Assembly (NCBI GenBank): GCA_017939025.1
Contig: JAGBAI010000177.1
Span: forward strand, 1 to 14,787
Source of the DNA: Oscillospiraceae bacterium
GTDB taxonomy: Bacteria > Bacillota_A > Clostridia > Oscillospirales > Oscillospiraceae
Length of the DNA: 14,787 nucleotides
Direction of reading: 5' to 3'
Part shown: positions 8,901-14,122 of the stretch, one piece after another
Layout of the letters: each line of letters opens with the position of its first letter
Numbering within the stretch: position 1 is the stretch's first letter
Position numbers and translations under genes: made by a program
Notes under the pieces: model-generated
Seen by the model: only the letters and a program-made list of their open reading frames with translations
What the model was told of the DNA's origin: nothing
Database searches by the model: none

Positions 8901-9042
8901 CACTGGCAAACAGAGTCAGCTTTTTTTCATTATCCGCAACAGGCACCGTCTGCCGGCTTCCGCAATATTCACATTCCGCAACGCTCTGGCCCTCCACAAG
9001 AACCAGATCGCCGCCGCACATTTTACACTTGATCACAGCCAT
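5950..9042 (-). CDS. Transmembrane TIR-domain protein with N-terminal zinc ribbon and C-terminal seven-repeat RCC1 propeller
   Basis: The product has 1030 residues. The zinc ribbon uses Cys 6, 9, 24 and 27. A TPR-like helical region follows (about 40-150), then a TIR domain (about 155-265) opening with PYDIFICYKETDENGD; W235-V-K-N-E239 gives the candidate catalytic glutamate of TIR NADases. Residues 320-595 are helical with a strong coiled-coil character. A very basic stretch (KRKARQKRNKR) precedes a single membrane helix (about 600-622). Three TPR-like units (Y..A..L...G.Y..AI.AF..L..Y.DS) lie at about 626-755. Seven regular 38-residue RCC1-type repeats (765-1030) end the protein exactly. 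The positive-inside rule puts TIR in the cytoplasm and the propeller outside. The start directly abuts the TAA of the upstream ribbon-helix-helix gene, with GAGAGG ahead. The TIR substrate and output are unknown; NAD+ cleavage is what the family suggests. Confidence 0.94.
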   Translation of the reverse strand: MAVIKCKMCGGDLVLVEGQSVAECEYCGSRQTVPVADNEKKLTLFASANKLRLNCEFDRAAGIYDAIKAEFPSEAESYWGLVLCKYGIEYVDDPATGKKVPTCHRLSYDSVLDDANLDLAMEYADAVARKVYREEAKHLEKLRTGILEVSANEKPYDIFICYKETDENGDRTLDSVLAQDLYTALTAQGYRVFFSRITLQSKLGEAYEPYIFAALNSAKVMLAIATDPEYYSAVWVKNEWSRYLKICAEDKSRHLVPCYKGMDAYDMPKEFRPLQGVDLGKMGAVQDILFNMEKYIPLKKQTTTVIQEKVVVGGTGGSNKIASLLDRGNMALEDGDWAKADSFFEDVLNNDARNAQAYIGKALAQEKCRTMDALVRKRRDVYQNVRSETLYINEKSAYITEMAEQFSLSGYVEQNTIRRLYQLDLSYTSEVSGRRQQYREEEKWWAEHKQLSRAEKFAVGAVAENLQSEKKHLFTQLNDRVKKAQEADARSVAKLEAAYDAHIAEADKQAETIYNDGLARREKDYQNWLEQAKKETEPDTLKKLAVNFAGLADYKDSRNLAEHCRKRAADEQAKIDAEKERQRAAAEQKRKARQKRNKRIAVTTAACVVLVVAVTLVVTKVVIPGNAYKEAVALMENGQYGEAIVAFEALGDYKDSAEKIEKCELAILERQYNAAVALMGAGKYEEAIAAFEELSGYKDSSDMIAGSNEAMEELQLKAQYDAAAALAESGETAKAAIAFGKLKSYSDAQERSQELWAECGKETISAGYYHTVGLRNDGTVVDVGSDEDGRRDTDHWKNIIEVSAGQYHTAGLRDDGTVLAVGYNENGQCNTDHWTDIIAVSAGGWHTVGLRSNGTVVAVGMNDNGQCNVKKWTDIVAVSAGRNHTVGLRKDGTVVSVGANDYGQCNTDKWRDIIAVKAGGYHTVGLRRDGSVVAVGTSDNDRCSTEKWTDIVAVGAASSHTVALRSDGTVVAIGSNKYGQCDTENWTDIVAISTTGWYTVGLRSDGTVVATGSNKFSQCNVSDWTDIKLP
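5953..6750 (-). repeat. Seven tandem 114-bp coding repeats (RCC1 propeller blades)
   Basis: Seven back-to-back units of exactly 38 codons each carry HTVGLR.DGTVVAVG, then usually GQC(N/D) and W.DI(I/V)AV. At DNA level short blocks recur in each unit, for example CCTACAGTATG and ATATCTGTCCA on the plus strand. This is protein-coding repetition, not CRISPR: there are no spacers and the frame is open throughout. The near-identical units could recombine to change blade number. Confidence 0.92.
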
Positions 9043-9249
9043 TTAGGTTTCCTCTCTTTCCTTCATGACGATCTCCATATGATTCAGAGCAAATTCCAGA
9101 CTCATGGTGAGTATTTCATTGCGGTTGCGGCCCGTGACATTGGCCACCGCATCAATATCCTTTAACAGTTCCTTCGACATACGCATGGAGACAATGGTAG
9201 TCTCTCCCGCGTACTTCTTGGGCGTGATTCGCAAAACAGGTTTTTCCAT
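9043..9249 (-). CDS. Ribbon-helix-helix (Arc/CopG-type) transcriptional regulator
   Basis: This small protein of 68 residues has the ribbon-helix-helix layout: a beta strand (ETTIVSMRM, about 16-24), helix A (SKELLKDIDAVANVTG) and, after the turn, helix B (RNRNEILTMSLEFALNHMEI). Such proteins dimerise and place the paired strands in the DNA major groove. The start at 9249 (MEKPVL) is preferred over an upstream in-frame ATG at 9285 because AGGAGG (9259-9264) lies 9 bases before it. The upstream start would also place the -10 box (9274-9279) inside the gene. The stop codon TAA is immediately followed by the ATG of the TIR/RCC1 gene, so the regulator is the first gene of that operon. It probably autoregulates through the inverted repeats at 9280-9325. 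Confidence 0.9.
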   Translation of the reverse strand: MEKPVLRITPKKYAGETTIVSMRMSKELLKDIDAVANVTGRNRNEILTMSLEFALNHMEIVMKEREET

Positions 9250-9258
9250 ATGGTTACA

Positions 9259-9264
9259 CCTCCT
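9259..9264 (-). promoter_or_regulatory. Ribosome binding site fixing the regulator start
   Basis: On the minus strand this reads AGGAGG, 9 bases before the ATG at 9249. It decides against the longer reading frame that starts at 9285. Confidence 0.85.
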
Positions 9265-9273
9265 GATGTTCTC

Positions 9274-9302
9274 ATTGTAATACATTTGTATTTGCTTTGC
9301 AA
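9274..9302 (-). promoter_or_regulatory. Sigma-70-type promoter of the RHH-TIR operon
   Basis: On the minus strand, TTGCAA (9297-9302) is followed after exactly 17 bases by TACAAT (9274-9279). This is a good match to -35 and -10 elements, about 25 bases before the start of the ribbon-helix-helix gene. Transcription start was not observed; this is from sequence only. Confidence 0.75.
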
Positions 9303-9325
9303 CATTTCATAGTATTTTTTATACT
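9280..9325. promoter_or_regulatory. Candidate operator: two inverted repeats overlapping and upstream of the promoter
   Basis: ATACA-TT-TGTAT (9280-9291) lies inside the promoter spacer. A second inverted repeat, AGTAT-TTTTT-ATACT (9311-9325), lies just upstream of the -35 box. Both share a GTAT/ATAC core. Ribbon-helix-helix regulators commonly bind short inverted or tandem sites in their own promoter, so the adjacent regulator is the natural candidate. The A+T-rich context makes chance palindromes possible. Confidence 0.5.
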
Positions 9326-9345
9326 GATATTCAATTAAAAACTTT

Positions 9346-9379
9346 AATCCGCAGACAGAGCAATCTCCATCTGCGGATT
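9346..9379. terminator. Hairpin, possible secondary terminator
   Basis: A 10-bp stem, AATCCGCAGA with TCTGCGGATT, encloses a 14-nt loop. On the minus strand AAAGTTTTTA follows, a weak T-rich tail. It could back up the terminator at 9582-9612 and insulate the RHH-TIR promoter from the two-component operon. The rest of the 9326-9581 gap shows only a doubtful short reading frame, described among the rejected items. Confidence 0.5.
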
Positions 9380-9581
9380 TCCGTTTGCGATTCGTTTATT
9401 TCCGTGCAAGACCATTATGGAAAACCTGACCAGCCTGCTCACCAAGTACCAGGTAACGGTGGCTCATGGGGGATGGGCTGCAGTTTTTTACTTTTCCGTC
9501 CAGTCAGTTTTATTGTATGGCTGTATTCTAATTCAGGGACATTTTCGGAATCTTTGTTTTATGTTTCCAAAACATTAAAAA

Positions 9582-9612
9582 GCAGGGATTCGAGAAAATC
9601 TCAAATCCCTGC
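9582..9612 (-). terminator. Rho-independent terminator of the two-component/membrane protein operon
   Basis: A 9-bp stem (9582-9590 with 9604-9612) extends inward with a GAGA/TCTC stack and a short loop. On the minus strand TTTTTAATGTTTT follows. It begins 5 bases after the stop of the 127-residue membrane protein gene. Confidence 0.88.
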
Positions 9613-9617
9613 ACCGT

Positions 9618-10001
9618 TTACTGAAGCAGTTCCTCCGACAGCCGCAAAATCTCCGGAGCGATCCGCTGACGTTCTTTCCTTAGAACAATATTATACACAG
9701 GATATGCCAGCGCAACCATGACAAGCCCCAAAAGGCCTACCAGAATACCGATCACCATTGCCAGATGCCCCAGCGCTGCCCCCAATTCCGTCATGCACAG
9801 ACTCATGCCGGTACCCAGAATCAGTGTGCCCAGAACACCCATGGCAATGGACGCTGCCTGGGCCTTTTGCGTGGCAGAGTAATGGAGTCTGCGCAGCTTC
9901 TCCATCTTATCTTCCTCTTTGGGAAGGTATTTTTTCCGAATGGCCTCCACCTCCTGCTGTTGCTGGGCGGAGTAGGTATATTCAAAAGAATGATTCTCCA
10001 T
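9618..10001 (-). CDS. Small two-helix membrane protein, unknown function
   Basis: The 127-residue product has a polar N-terminus (1-45) with the charged stretch KYLPKEEDKMEKLRRL, two hydrophobic segments (about 50-72 and 78-103), and a charged tail containing RKERQRIAPEILRLSEELL. It matches a compact family I recall from Clostridia with the conserved PKEEDKMEqLRRLd block. Members are sometimes labelled dihydropteridine reductase in databases, but nothing in the sequence supports that: there is no nucleotide-binding fold and the protein is membrane-embedded. The start has GGGAG 7 bases upstream. The gene overlaps the preceding membrane protein gene by 20 bases, indicating co-translation. It is the last gene of the two-component operon. 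Confidence 0.85.
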   Translation of the reverse strand: MENHSFEYTYSAQQQQEVEAIRKKYLPKEEDKMEKLRRLHYSATQKAQAASIAMGVLGTLILGTGMSLCMTELGAALGHLAMVIGILVGLLGLVMVALAYPVYNIVLRKERQRIAPEILRLSEELLQ

Positions 10002-10959
10002 AACTGATCTCCCGTAATTTTTTGATTTCCCGGTTTCCCCGACAGATCATATAGATGCCGATGCTGACGATCAGCAGGCATACGCCACAGCCGGTCAGAA
10101 TGTTCATCAGATGCTCCCAGTCTTGTCCGGTTCCAAAGGTATGGAACATACTGGCCTGCAAGGAGAAGATTGCGAAAAATGCCTGAGCCAAATTCAGCAT
10201 CCGGATAGAGGAATCCACGGGACGAACATGCTTTCTATCTTTGGCAATGCGAATAAAGGAAGTAATCATTTTATAAAAGGCAAAGAACGCCGTGGTAATA
10301 ACCAGAATCTCCCCCTGCTCCACTGCCCGGTTCCAGTTGACCATCTGAAACACAAGGCCGATCAGCGTCAGATGCATCAGCAGGATCAGAACGCCGCAGA
10401 AACGGTAGGACTTCCACTGCTGCTCCAGCGTTCCGGCCTGTTTTCTGCGGAGAATCTGAAACAGCTGGATCAGTGCCTGGACAAAGTTATAAATACCGTC
10501 GCAGCCGATCCAAGCAGAGCCATAAACGATACCGGCACCGATTTTATAGCTGCCGTAGGCAAAGTTGATGATCTGTTCCCGGTATAGCTTCCGGGTAAAT
10601 TTTCGGTCGGTGTTCCGGAGAACAGAGGCAACCCGGGGATGCGCGGAAATCCATTCTTTTCCGTCCCGAGCAGCACCGGGAAGCCTGACGCAAAGGGCTG
10701 TCAGGCAGTAAGCAGACAGCGGATACAGGCAGTAGCCCACCGGGCTGTTTTTCAGTCCAGCAGTAAAAACCCATACCAGTCCCACTGCACACCCAATGCT
10801 CAGAACTGTCAGCCAAAGCAGCGGCAGTTCAAAGAGGATCTTCCAGCCGGGCCAGCACACTATCCCCTTCCAGCCTTTTACGCAGAAAGAGGCCATTGCT
10901 TTCCAGCCCTTCCATTGAAGGAAAGCGTCCCAGCCTTTTTTCATATCCGGTTTTTTCAT
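9982..10959 (-). CDS. Polytopic membrane protein, unknown function, in a two-component operon
   Basis: The 325-residue product begins with a tryptophan- and lysine-rich segment (1-40). Hydrophobic segments follow at about 41-68, 74-93, 132-165 (possibly one or two), 187-207, 217-237, 254-274 and 285-307, giving roughly seven helices. Short basic loops (RRKQ, KDRKH, RGNREIKK) lie between and after them. I recognise no transporter or enzyme signature. AGGAG lies 7 bases before the ATG, which is only 3 bases beyond the histidine kinase stop, so the two are translationally coupled. Possible roles are a sensory partner of the kinase or its regulated output; neither is shown. Confidence 0.87.
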   Translation of the reverse strand: MKKPDMKKGWDAFLQWKGWKAMASFCVKGWKGIVCWPGWKILFELPLLWLTVLSIGCAVGLVWVFTAGLKNSPVGYCLYPLSAYCLTALCVRLPGAARDGKEWISAHPRVASVLRNTDRKFTRKLYREQIINFAYGSYKIGAGIVYGSAWIGCDGIYNFVQALIQLFQILRRKQAGTLEQQWKSYRFCGVLILLMHLTLIGLVFQMVNWNRAVEQGEILVITTAFFAFYKMITSFIRIAKDRKHVRPVDSSIRMLNLAQAFFAIFSLQASMFHTFGTGQDWEHLMNILTGCGVCLLIVSIGIYMICRGNREIKKLREISYGESFF

Positions 10960-10962
10960 GGC

Positions 10963-12030
10963 TTATCTCCTGAATTTCACAGTAAATGTGCTTCCCTGAC
11001 CGTATACACTCTGGACACTGATTTCCCCGTTCAGGATATCCACCACCCGTTTTACCAGCGCCAGACCAAGCCCGTTGCCCTGGGTAGCATGGGAGGTATC
11101 CCCCTGATAGAATTTTTCAAAAATATGCTGTCCCACTTCCGGTTTAATGCCGCAGCCGGTATCCCGGACGGAAACCACCACCAGATCGCCTTCCGTTTTC
11201 AGGCTGACACCAATTGTGCCTTCTTCCGGGGTGAATTTGACTGCATTGGAAATCAGATTGTTCCAGACCAGGCTGAGCAGTTCGGCATCCGACCGGATGC
11301 GGACATTCTCCTCGATATCCGTTTCAATGTTTAAATTCTTTTTTTCCCAGACTTCCTCAAACTGCAGTAAATTTTCACAGAGCTGCTCTCCCAGATCATA
11401 TTCATCCAGCTGCGGGAAAATCTGCTGGTTTTCCAGTTTGTTCAGCTTTAAAATGTTGGTGATCAGAGCAGCCAGCCGCCGGGCGCTTTGGGAAATGGCT
11501 TTCGCATACTCGACCCGGTCTTCTTCCGACAGGCCGGGCTTTTGCAGCATGGTGGCATAATTACCCATGACGGCCAGAGGCGTTTTCAGCTCATGGGAAA
11601 CGTTGGCGATGAAATCGCTACGCAATGTCTCCGTGCCCGCCAGCTCCGCGGTCATTTTGTTGATGGCTTTGATGATCTCATTGAAACCGGTTTCTCCGGC
11701 AAACTCTTTCACCGGTTCAATGCGGACAGTGAAATCTCCCATCATCACCTGATCCAGTGCTGCCATGATCTGCCGAACCGGCTTTTCCACCATCTGCTTT
11801 CTGCGTACATAGTCGATGGTTGCGGAAATGACGGTCAGCACGATCACATTGCCGAAGGTCAGCTTGGCCGCCTCCGTCATATTTTCCCGGGTGAACACCA
11901 GGCCCATGGTATCCGCCAGTACCGTCACAAACAGCAGCATGCAGCAGGTAACCGCAAAGGCAACAATGAGAAAGAACACGATATAATTGTTAATGGCCCT
12001 GAGAAACTGTTTAAATTTCGGCTTCCTCAT
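10963..12030 (-). CDS. Membrane sensor histidine kinase (HAMP, HisKA, HATPase)
   Basis: The 355-residue protein has two membrane helices (about 16-36 and 58-73) with a very short segment of about 20 residues between them. A HAMP linker (about 77-130), a dimerisation/phosphoacceptor domain with FIANVSHELKTPLAVMGNY (His146 is the phosphorylation site) and an ATPase domain follow. The ATPase shows the N box (WNNLISNAVKFTP), G1 (DTGCGI) and G2 (GNGLGLAL). The tiny outer segment makes a bound extracellular ligand unlikely; signal sensing may occur in the membrane or through a partner such as the adjacent membrane proteins. The start ATG overlaps the response regulator stop as ATGA, so the pair is translated together. 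Confidence 0.95.
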   Translation of the reverse strand: MRKPKFKQFLRAINNYIVFFLIVAFAVTCCMLLFVTVLADTMGLVFTRENMTEAAKLTFGNVIVLTVISATIDYVRRKQMVEKPVRQIMAALDQVMMGDFTVRIEPVKEFAGETGFNEIIKAINKMTAELAGTETLRSDFIANVSHELKTPLAVMGNYATMLQKPGLSEEDRVEYAKAISQSARRLAALITNILKLNKLENQQIFPQLDEYDLGEQLCENLLQFEEVWEKKNLNIETDIEENVRIRSDAELLSLVWNNLISNAVKFTPEEGTIGVSLKTEGDLVVVSVRDTGCGIKPEVGQHIFEKFYQGDTSHATQGNGLGLALVKRVVDILNGEISVQSVYGQGSTFTVKFRR

Positions 12031-12698
12031 TTGATCACCGCCTTGTAGCCCAGACCGTGGACTGTTTTGATTTCAAAATCCGTGCAGTCAGAAAGCTTTG
12101 CCCGGAGTTTTGTCATATACACATCCACCGCTCTGGGAGCTGTATTGGTATCCGCATCCCAGAATTCGTCCATCAGCTGCTGACGGGTGAAGGTTTTCTT
12201 GGGATAACTCAGCAGCTTATAGAGAATGTTGAATTCCCGGTTGGTAAGGTTAATCTCTTCGTCTGCAAGCATGGCGATATGCTCGTCCATATCCATGGAG
12301 AAGCTGCCCACGTTCAACCTCCGGGAAGAAGCGATTTTGGCCCGGCGCAGCAGCGCGCCGATCCGCAGGAACAGTTCATCCAGATCGATGGGCTTGACCA
12401 TGTAATCGTCCACACCGATCCGGTAGCCCCGCTGTTTGGACGCAAAGTCATCCCGTGCGGTCATGAACAGAATCGGGATATTCTCATTGAGAGAACGCAC
12501 CGTTTTTGCAAATTCAAAGCCGTCAATGCCGGGCATCATGATGTCCGATACGATCAGATCAAATAGCTGATCATACATAGCATCATAGGCTTCGCTGGCA
12601 CTAAGACAGCCCGTTGCTTTGTAGCCGCTGGAATTCAGGAAGGTACATACCGTGCGGTTTAAATCCCGGTCGTCCTCTACCACTAAAATACGGAACAT
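12027..12698 (-). CDS. OmpR/PhoB-family response regulator
   Basis: The 223-residue regulator has an N-terminal receiver domain with acidic Asp9/Asp10, phosphoacceptor Asp52 (in LIVSDIMMPGIDGFEF), Thr80 and Lys102. A winged-helix DNA-binding domain follows (about 128-223) with the typical LTNREFNILYKLL and RAVDVYMTKLRAKL segments and the GLGYK wing. The start at 12698 (MFRIL) is preferred to an upstream TTG at 12713, because GGAGG (12707-12711) lies 8 bases before this ATG and would be inside the longer frame. It is first in the operon, followed by its kinase with an ATGA overlap. It probably controls the downstream membrane genes or its own promoter; no binding site is established. Confidence 0.95.
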   Translation of the reverse strand: MFRILVVEDDRDLNRTVCTFLNSSGYKATGCLSASEAYDAMYDQLFDLIVSDIMMPGIDGFEFAKTVRSLNENIPILFMTARDDFASKQRGYRIGVDDYMVKPIDLDELFLRIGALLRRAKIASSRRLNVGSFSMDMDEHIAMLADEEINLTNREFNILYKLLSYPKKTFTRQQLMDEFWDADTNTAPRAVDVYMTKLRAKLSDCTDFEIKTVHGLGYKAVIK

Positions 12699-12730
12699 GC
12701 TCCAAACCTCCAAATAAAGGAATTATAGTT

Positions 12731-12739
12731 AGTATAGCA
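12731..12739 (-). promoter_or_regulatory. Extended -10 promoter of the two-component operon
   Basis: On the minus strand this reads TGCTATACT, an extended -10 element (TG-N-TATACT), about 33 bases before the response regulator start. No good -35 box is visible at the usual distance, which is common for extended -10 or activator-dependent promoters. A TATAAT lies 4 bases further downstream and is an alternative. Confidence 0.5.
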
Positions 12740-12779
12740 CACGAATGTTAAAGTTTTGTTTGCGTTTGCAAATATTTAA

Positions 12780-12805
12780 GCCCATGAGAAAATTTTCTCA
12801 TGGGC
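12780..12805. repeat. Perfect 26-bp palindrome in the folD/two-component intergenic region
   Basis: Two 13-base arms, GCCCATGAGAAAA and its exact complement, meet without a loop. As RNA it would form a stem of about 10 bp with an A/T-rich loop. It lies about 40 bases upstream of the -10 box of the two-component operon, so it could be an operator, or a second terminator for transcripts arriving from folD (minus-strand tail CTTAAATATTT). I see no gene in the remaining 12806-13051. Confidence 0.5.
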
Positions 12806-13051
12806 AAAGAGACTATTTCTTTGGAGCGCAGATCGAGGTACAAAAAACGTCTTTCCCTGCCAAAGGGATTCTGCCTGCTTATCCGAAAAATGCTCAGGCT
12901 GGTATCATTGGGCAGTAAGCACCAGACCAACCTACTTTGACAGTACCGATGGTAGGACTCGTTACATTATGGTGTCGATTCCGTCCAGCCGGAATTGAGC
13001 AAATATCCACCGGACATTTGCATTTGATGGATCCAGTCCCGCCGCAGGCAT

Positions 13052-13085
13052 AAAAAAGAAGCTGCCAGCAGGCAGCCTCTTTTTT
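13052..13085. terminator. Rho-independent terminator downstream of folD
   Basis: A GC-rich stem, GCTGCC-AGCA-GGCAGC (13061-13076), is flanked by A-rich and T-rich runs on either side, so it can work in both directions. It starts about 15 bases beyond the folD stop codon, and the minus-strand tail is TTCTTTTTTA. Confidence 0.9.
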
Positions 13086-13099
13086 GGTATTGGTAAAGG

Positions 13100-13975
13100 T
13101 TAAGCACGTTCAGCAGCAATGACCACATGCTTCATCAGCACGGTGGTGGTAACAGCGCCGACACCGCCGGGGACAGGGGTGATGGCCTCAACAATGGGCT
13201 CCACCTCGTCGAAGGCACAGTCGCCGGACATGCCGCCCTTGCCCTTGGAGGTGATCTTCTCGGGGTTCCAGTTCATGGAAACATCGATGACGGTCTGACC
13301 GGGACGAACCATATCAGCGGTAACAGAGTTCAGAACGCCGGCAGCGCAGATGATCAGGTCGGAGTAGGGCAGGTAAGCCATGGGATCCTTGGTGCGGGTA
13401 TGGATGGTGGTAACGGTGCAGTTGCGGTGCATCAGCATCATGGAGATGGGACGACCGATGACCAGGGAGCGGCCAATAACGGTTGCGCGCTTGCCGCTGT
13501 ACTCGTAGCCGTAGTAGTCCAGGATCTCGATGCAGGCCTGAGCGGTGCAGGGGGGGAAGCCCAGATCGGAGCGGTTCTCGTAGATGCCAGCGTTGGACAG
13601 GCTGGTCATGGAGTCCACGTCCTTCTTGGGATCCAGACGGTTGCAGATCTCATCGTTGTAAGCACGCAGGTGCTTGGGCAGGGGACGGAACATCAGAACG
13701 CCGTGTACGGAAGCGTCAGCATTGATCTCGTCGATCAGAGCCAGCAGCTCTTCCCGGGTGGTTTCCTCGGGCAGGATGTAGTTCTTGACCTCGATGCCCA
13801 CCTCAGCAGCGCGCTTGGTAGCGCCCTTCTCGTAGGACAGGTCGGAAGGATTCTCGCCCAGACGGATGATGCCCAGAGTGGGGGTAACGCCCTTATCCTT
13901 CAGGGCAGCAACACGGGTCTGCAGGGAAGCAACCAGAGCCTCGTTGACTTCCTTGCCCAGCAGTCTTTTAGCCAT
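13100..13975 (-). CDS. folD: FolD-family methylenetetrahydrofolate dehydrogenase, probably lacking cyclohydrolase activity
   Basis: The 291-residue protein aligns along the FolD family. It has the substrate region GENPSDLSYEKGATKRAAEVGI, the dinucleotide-binding stretch ATVIGRSLVIGRPISMML and the C-terminal signature TPVPGGVGAVTTT. FolD normally oxidises methylene-THF to methenyl-THF with NAD(P)+ and then hydrolyses it to formyl-THF. Aligned without gaps to E. coli FolD from memory, Tyr50 is kept (Tyr48 here), but catalytic Lys54 is Ala52 and Gln98 in ILVQLPLP is Phe (VLMFRPLP). The DVD(G) block is DVDS. These changes suggest a monofunctional dehydrogenase, with hydrolysis supplied by the neighbouring FchA. 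The start at 13975 (MAKRLL) has GGAGG 8 bases upstream, which excludes the longer TTG start at 13990. Confidence 0.93.
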   Translation of the reverse strand: MAKRLLGKEVNEALVASLQTRVAALKDKGVTPTLGIIRLGENPSDLSYEKGATKRAAEVGIEVKNYILPEETTREELLALIDEINADASVHGVLMFRPLPKHLRAYNDEICNRLDPKKDVDSMTSLSNAGIYENRSDLGFPPCTAQACIEILDYYGYEYSGKRATVIGRSLVIGRPISMMLMHRNCTVTTIHTRTKDPMAYLPYSDLIICAAGVLNSVTADMVRPGQTVIDVSMNWNPEKITSKGKGGMSGDCAFDEVEPIVEAITPVPGGVGAVTTTVLMKHVVIAAERA

Positions 13976-13983
13976 TTCTATTT

Positions 13984-13988
13984 CCTCC
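13984..13988 (-). promoter_or_regulatory. Ribosome binding site fixing the folD start
   Basis: GGAGG on the minus strand is 8 bases before the ATG at 13975 and would lie inside the coding sequence if the upstream TTG were used. Confidence 0.85.
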
Positions 13989-14005
13989 AAAAAAAGTATT
14001 TATGA

Positions 14006-14115
14006 TGTCATTGCCAGGAGCGAAGCGACGTGGCAATCTCCTTCAATTATGGGGATTGCACTACGGGCATTCCCTTCGGTCACCACGCCAGTCTGCGGAC
14101 TGGCTCGCAATGACA
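14006..14115. repeat. 110-bp MITE/REP-like element between fchA and folD
   Basis: The element begins TGTCATTGC and ends with the exact complement GCAATGACA. Inside are further inverted segments: ATTGCCA with TGGCAAT near the left end, GCCAGTC-TGCG-GACTGGC near the right end, and GCAATC with GATTGC across the middle. It has no reading frame of its own. It begins 30 bases before the folD start and ends 7 bases beyond the fchA stop, filling the whole gap. Repeats with such ends are dispersed in many clostridial genomes, as I recall. If the genes are co-transcribed, the element folds in the message. Confidence 0.75.
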
Positions 14116-14122
14116 GTGAAAA

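Noticed and set aside
261..9249. Thoeris or another named TIR defence system
   Set aside because: No ThsA-like SIR2/SLOG effector, STING, cyclase or prokaryotic Argonaute is present; the partners are SPFH and membrane proteins.
9417..9578. Plus-strand 53-residue frame starting MENLTSLLTKYQVTV
   Set aside because: The first 18 or so codons look gene-like, but there is no ribosome site and the rest turns A+T-rich and unstructured. At most it is a gene fragment, so it was not annotated.
9618..10001. Dihydropteridine reductase label for the 127-residue protein
   Set aside because: It is a two-helix membrane protein with no Rossmann or flavin-binding motif; the label looks like a propagated database name.
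12748..12930. Minus-strand 60-residue frame in the folD/two-component gap
   Set aside because: It contains the 26-bp palindrome, has no good ribosome site and no recognisable domain.
13127..14005. Plus-strand open frame of 292 residues rich in Gly, Ala and Val
   Set aside because: It mirrors folD codon bias in the opposite strand; folD has clear family motifs.
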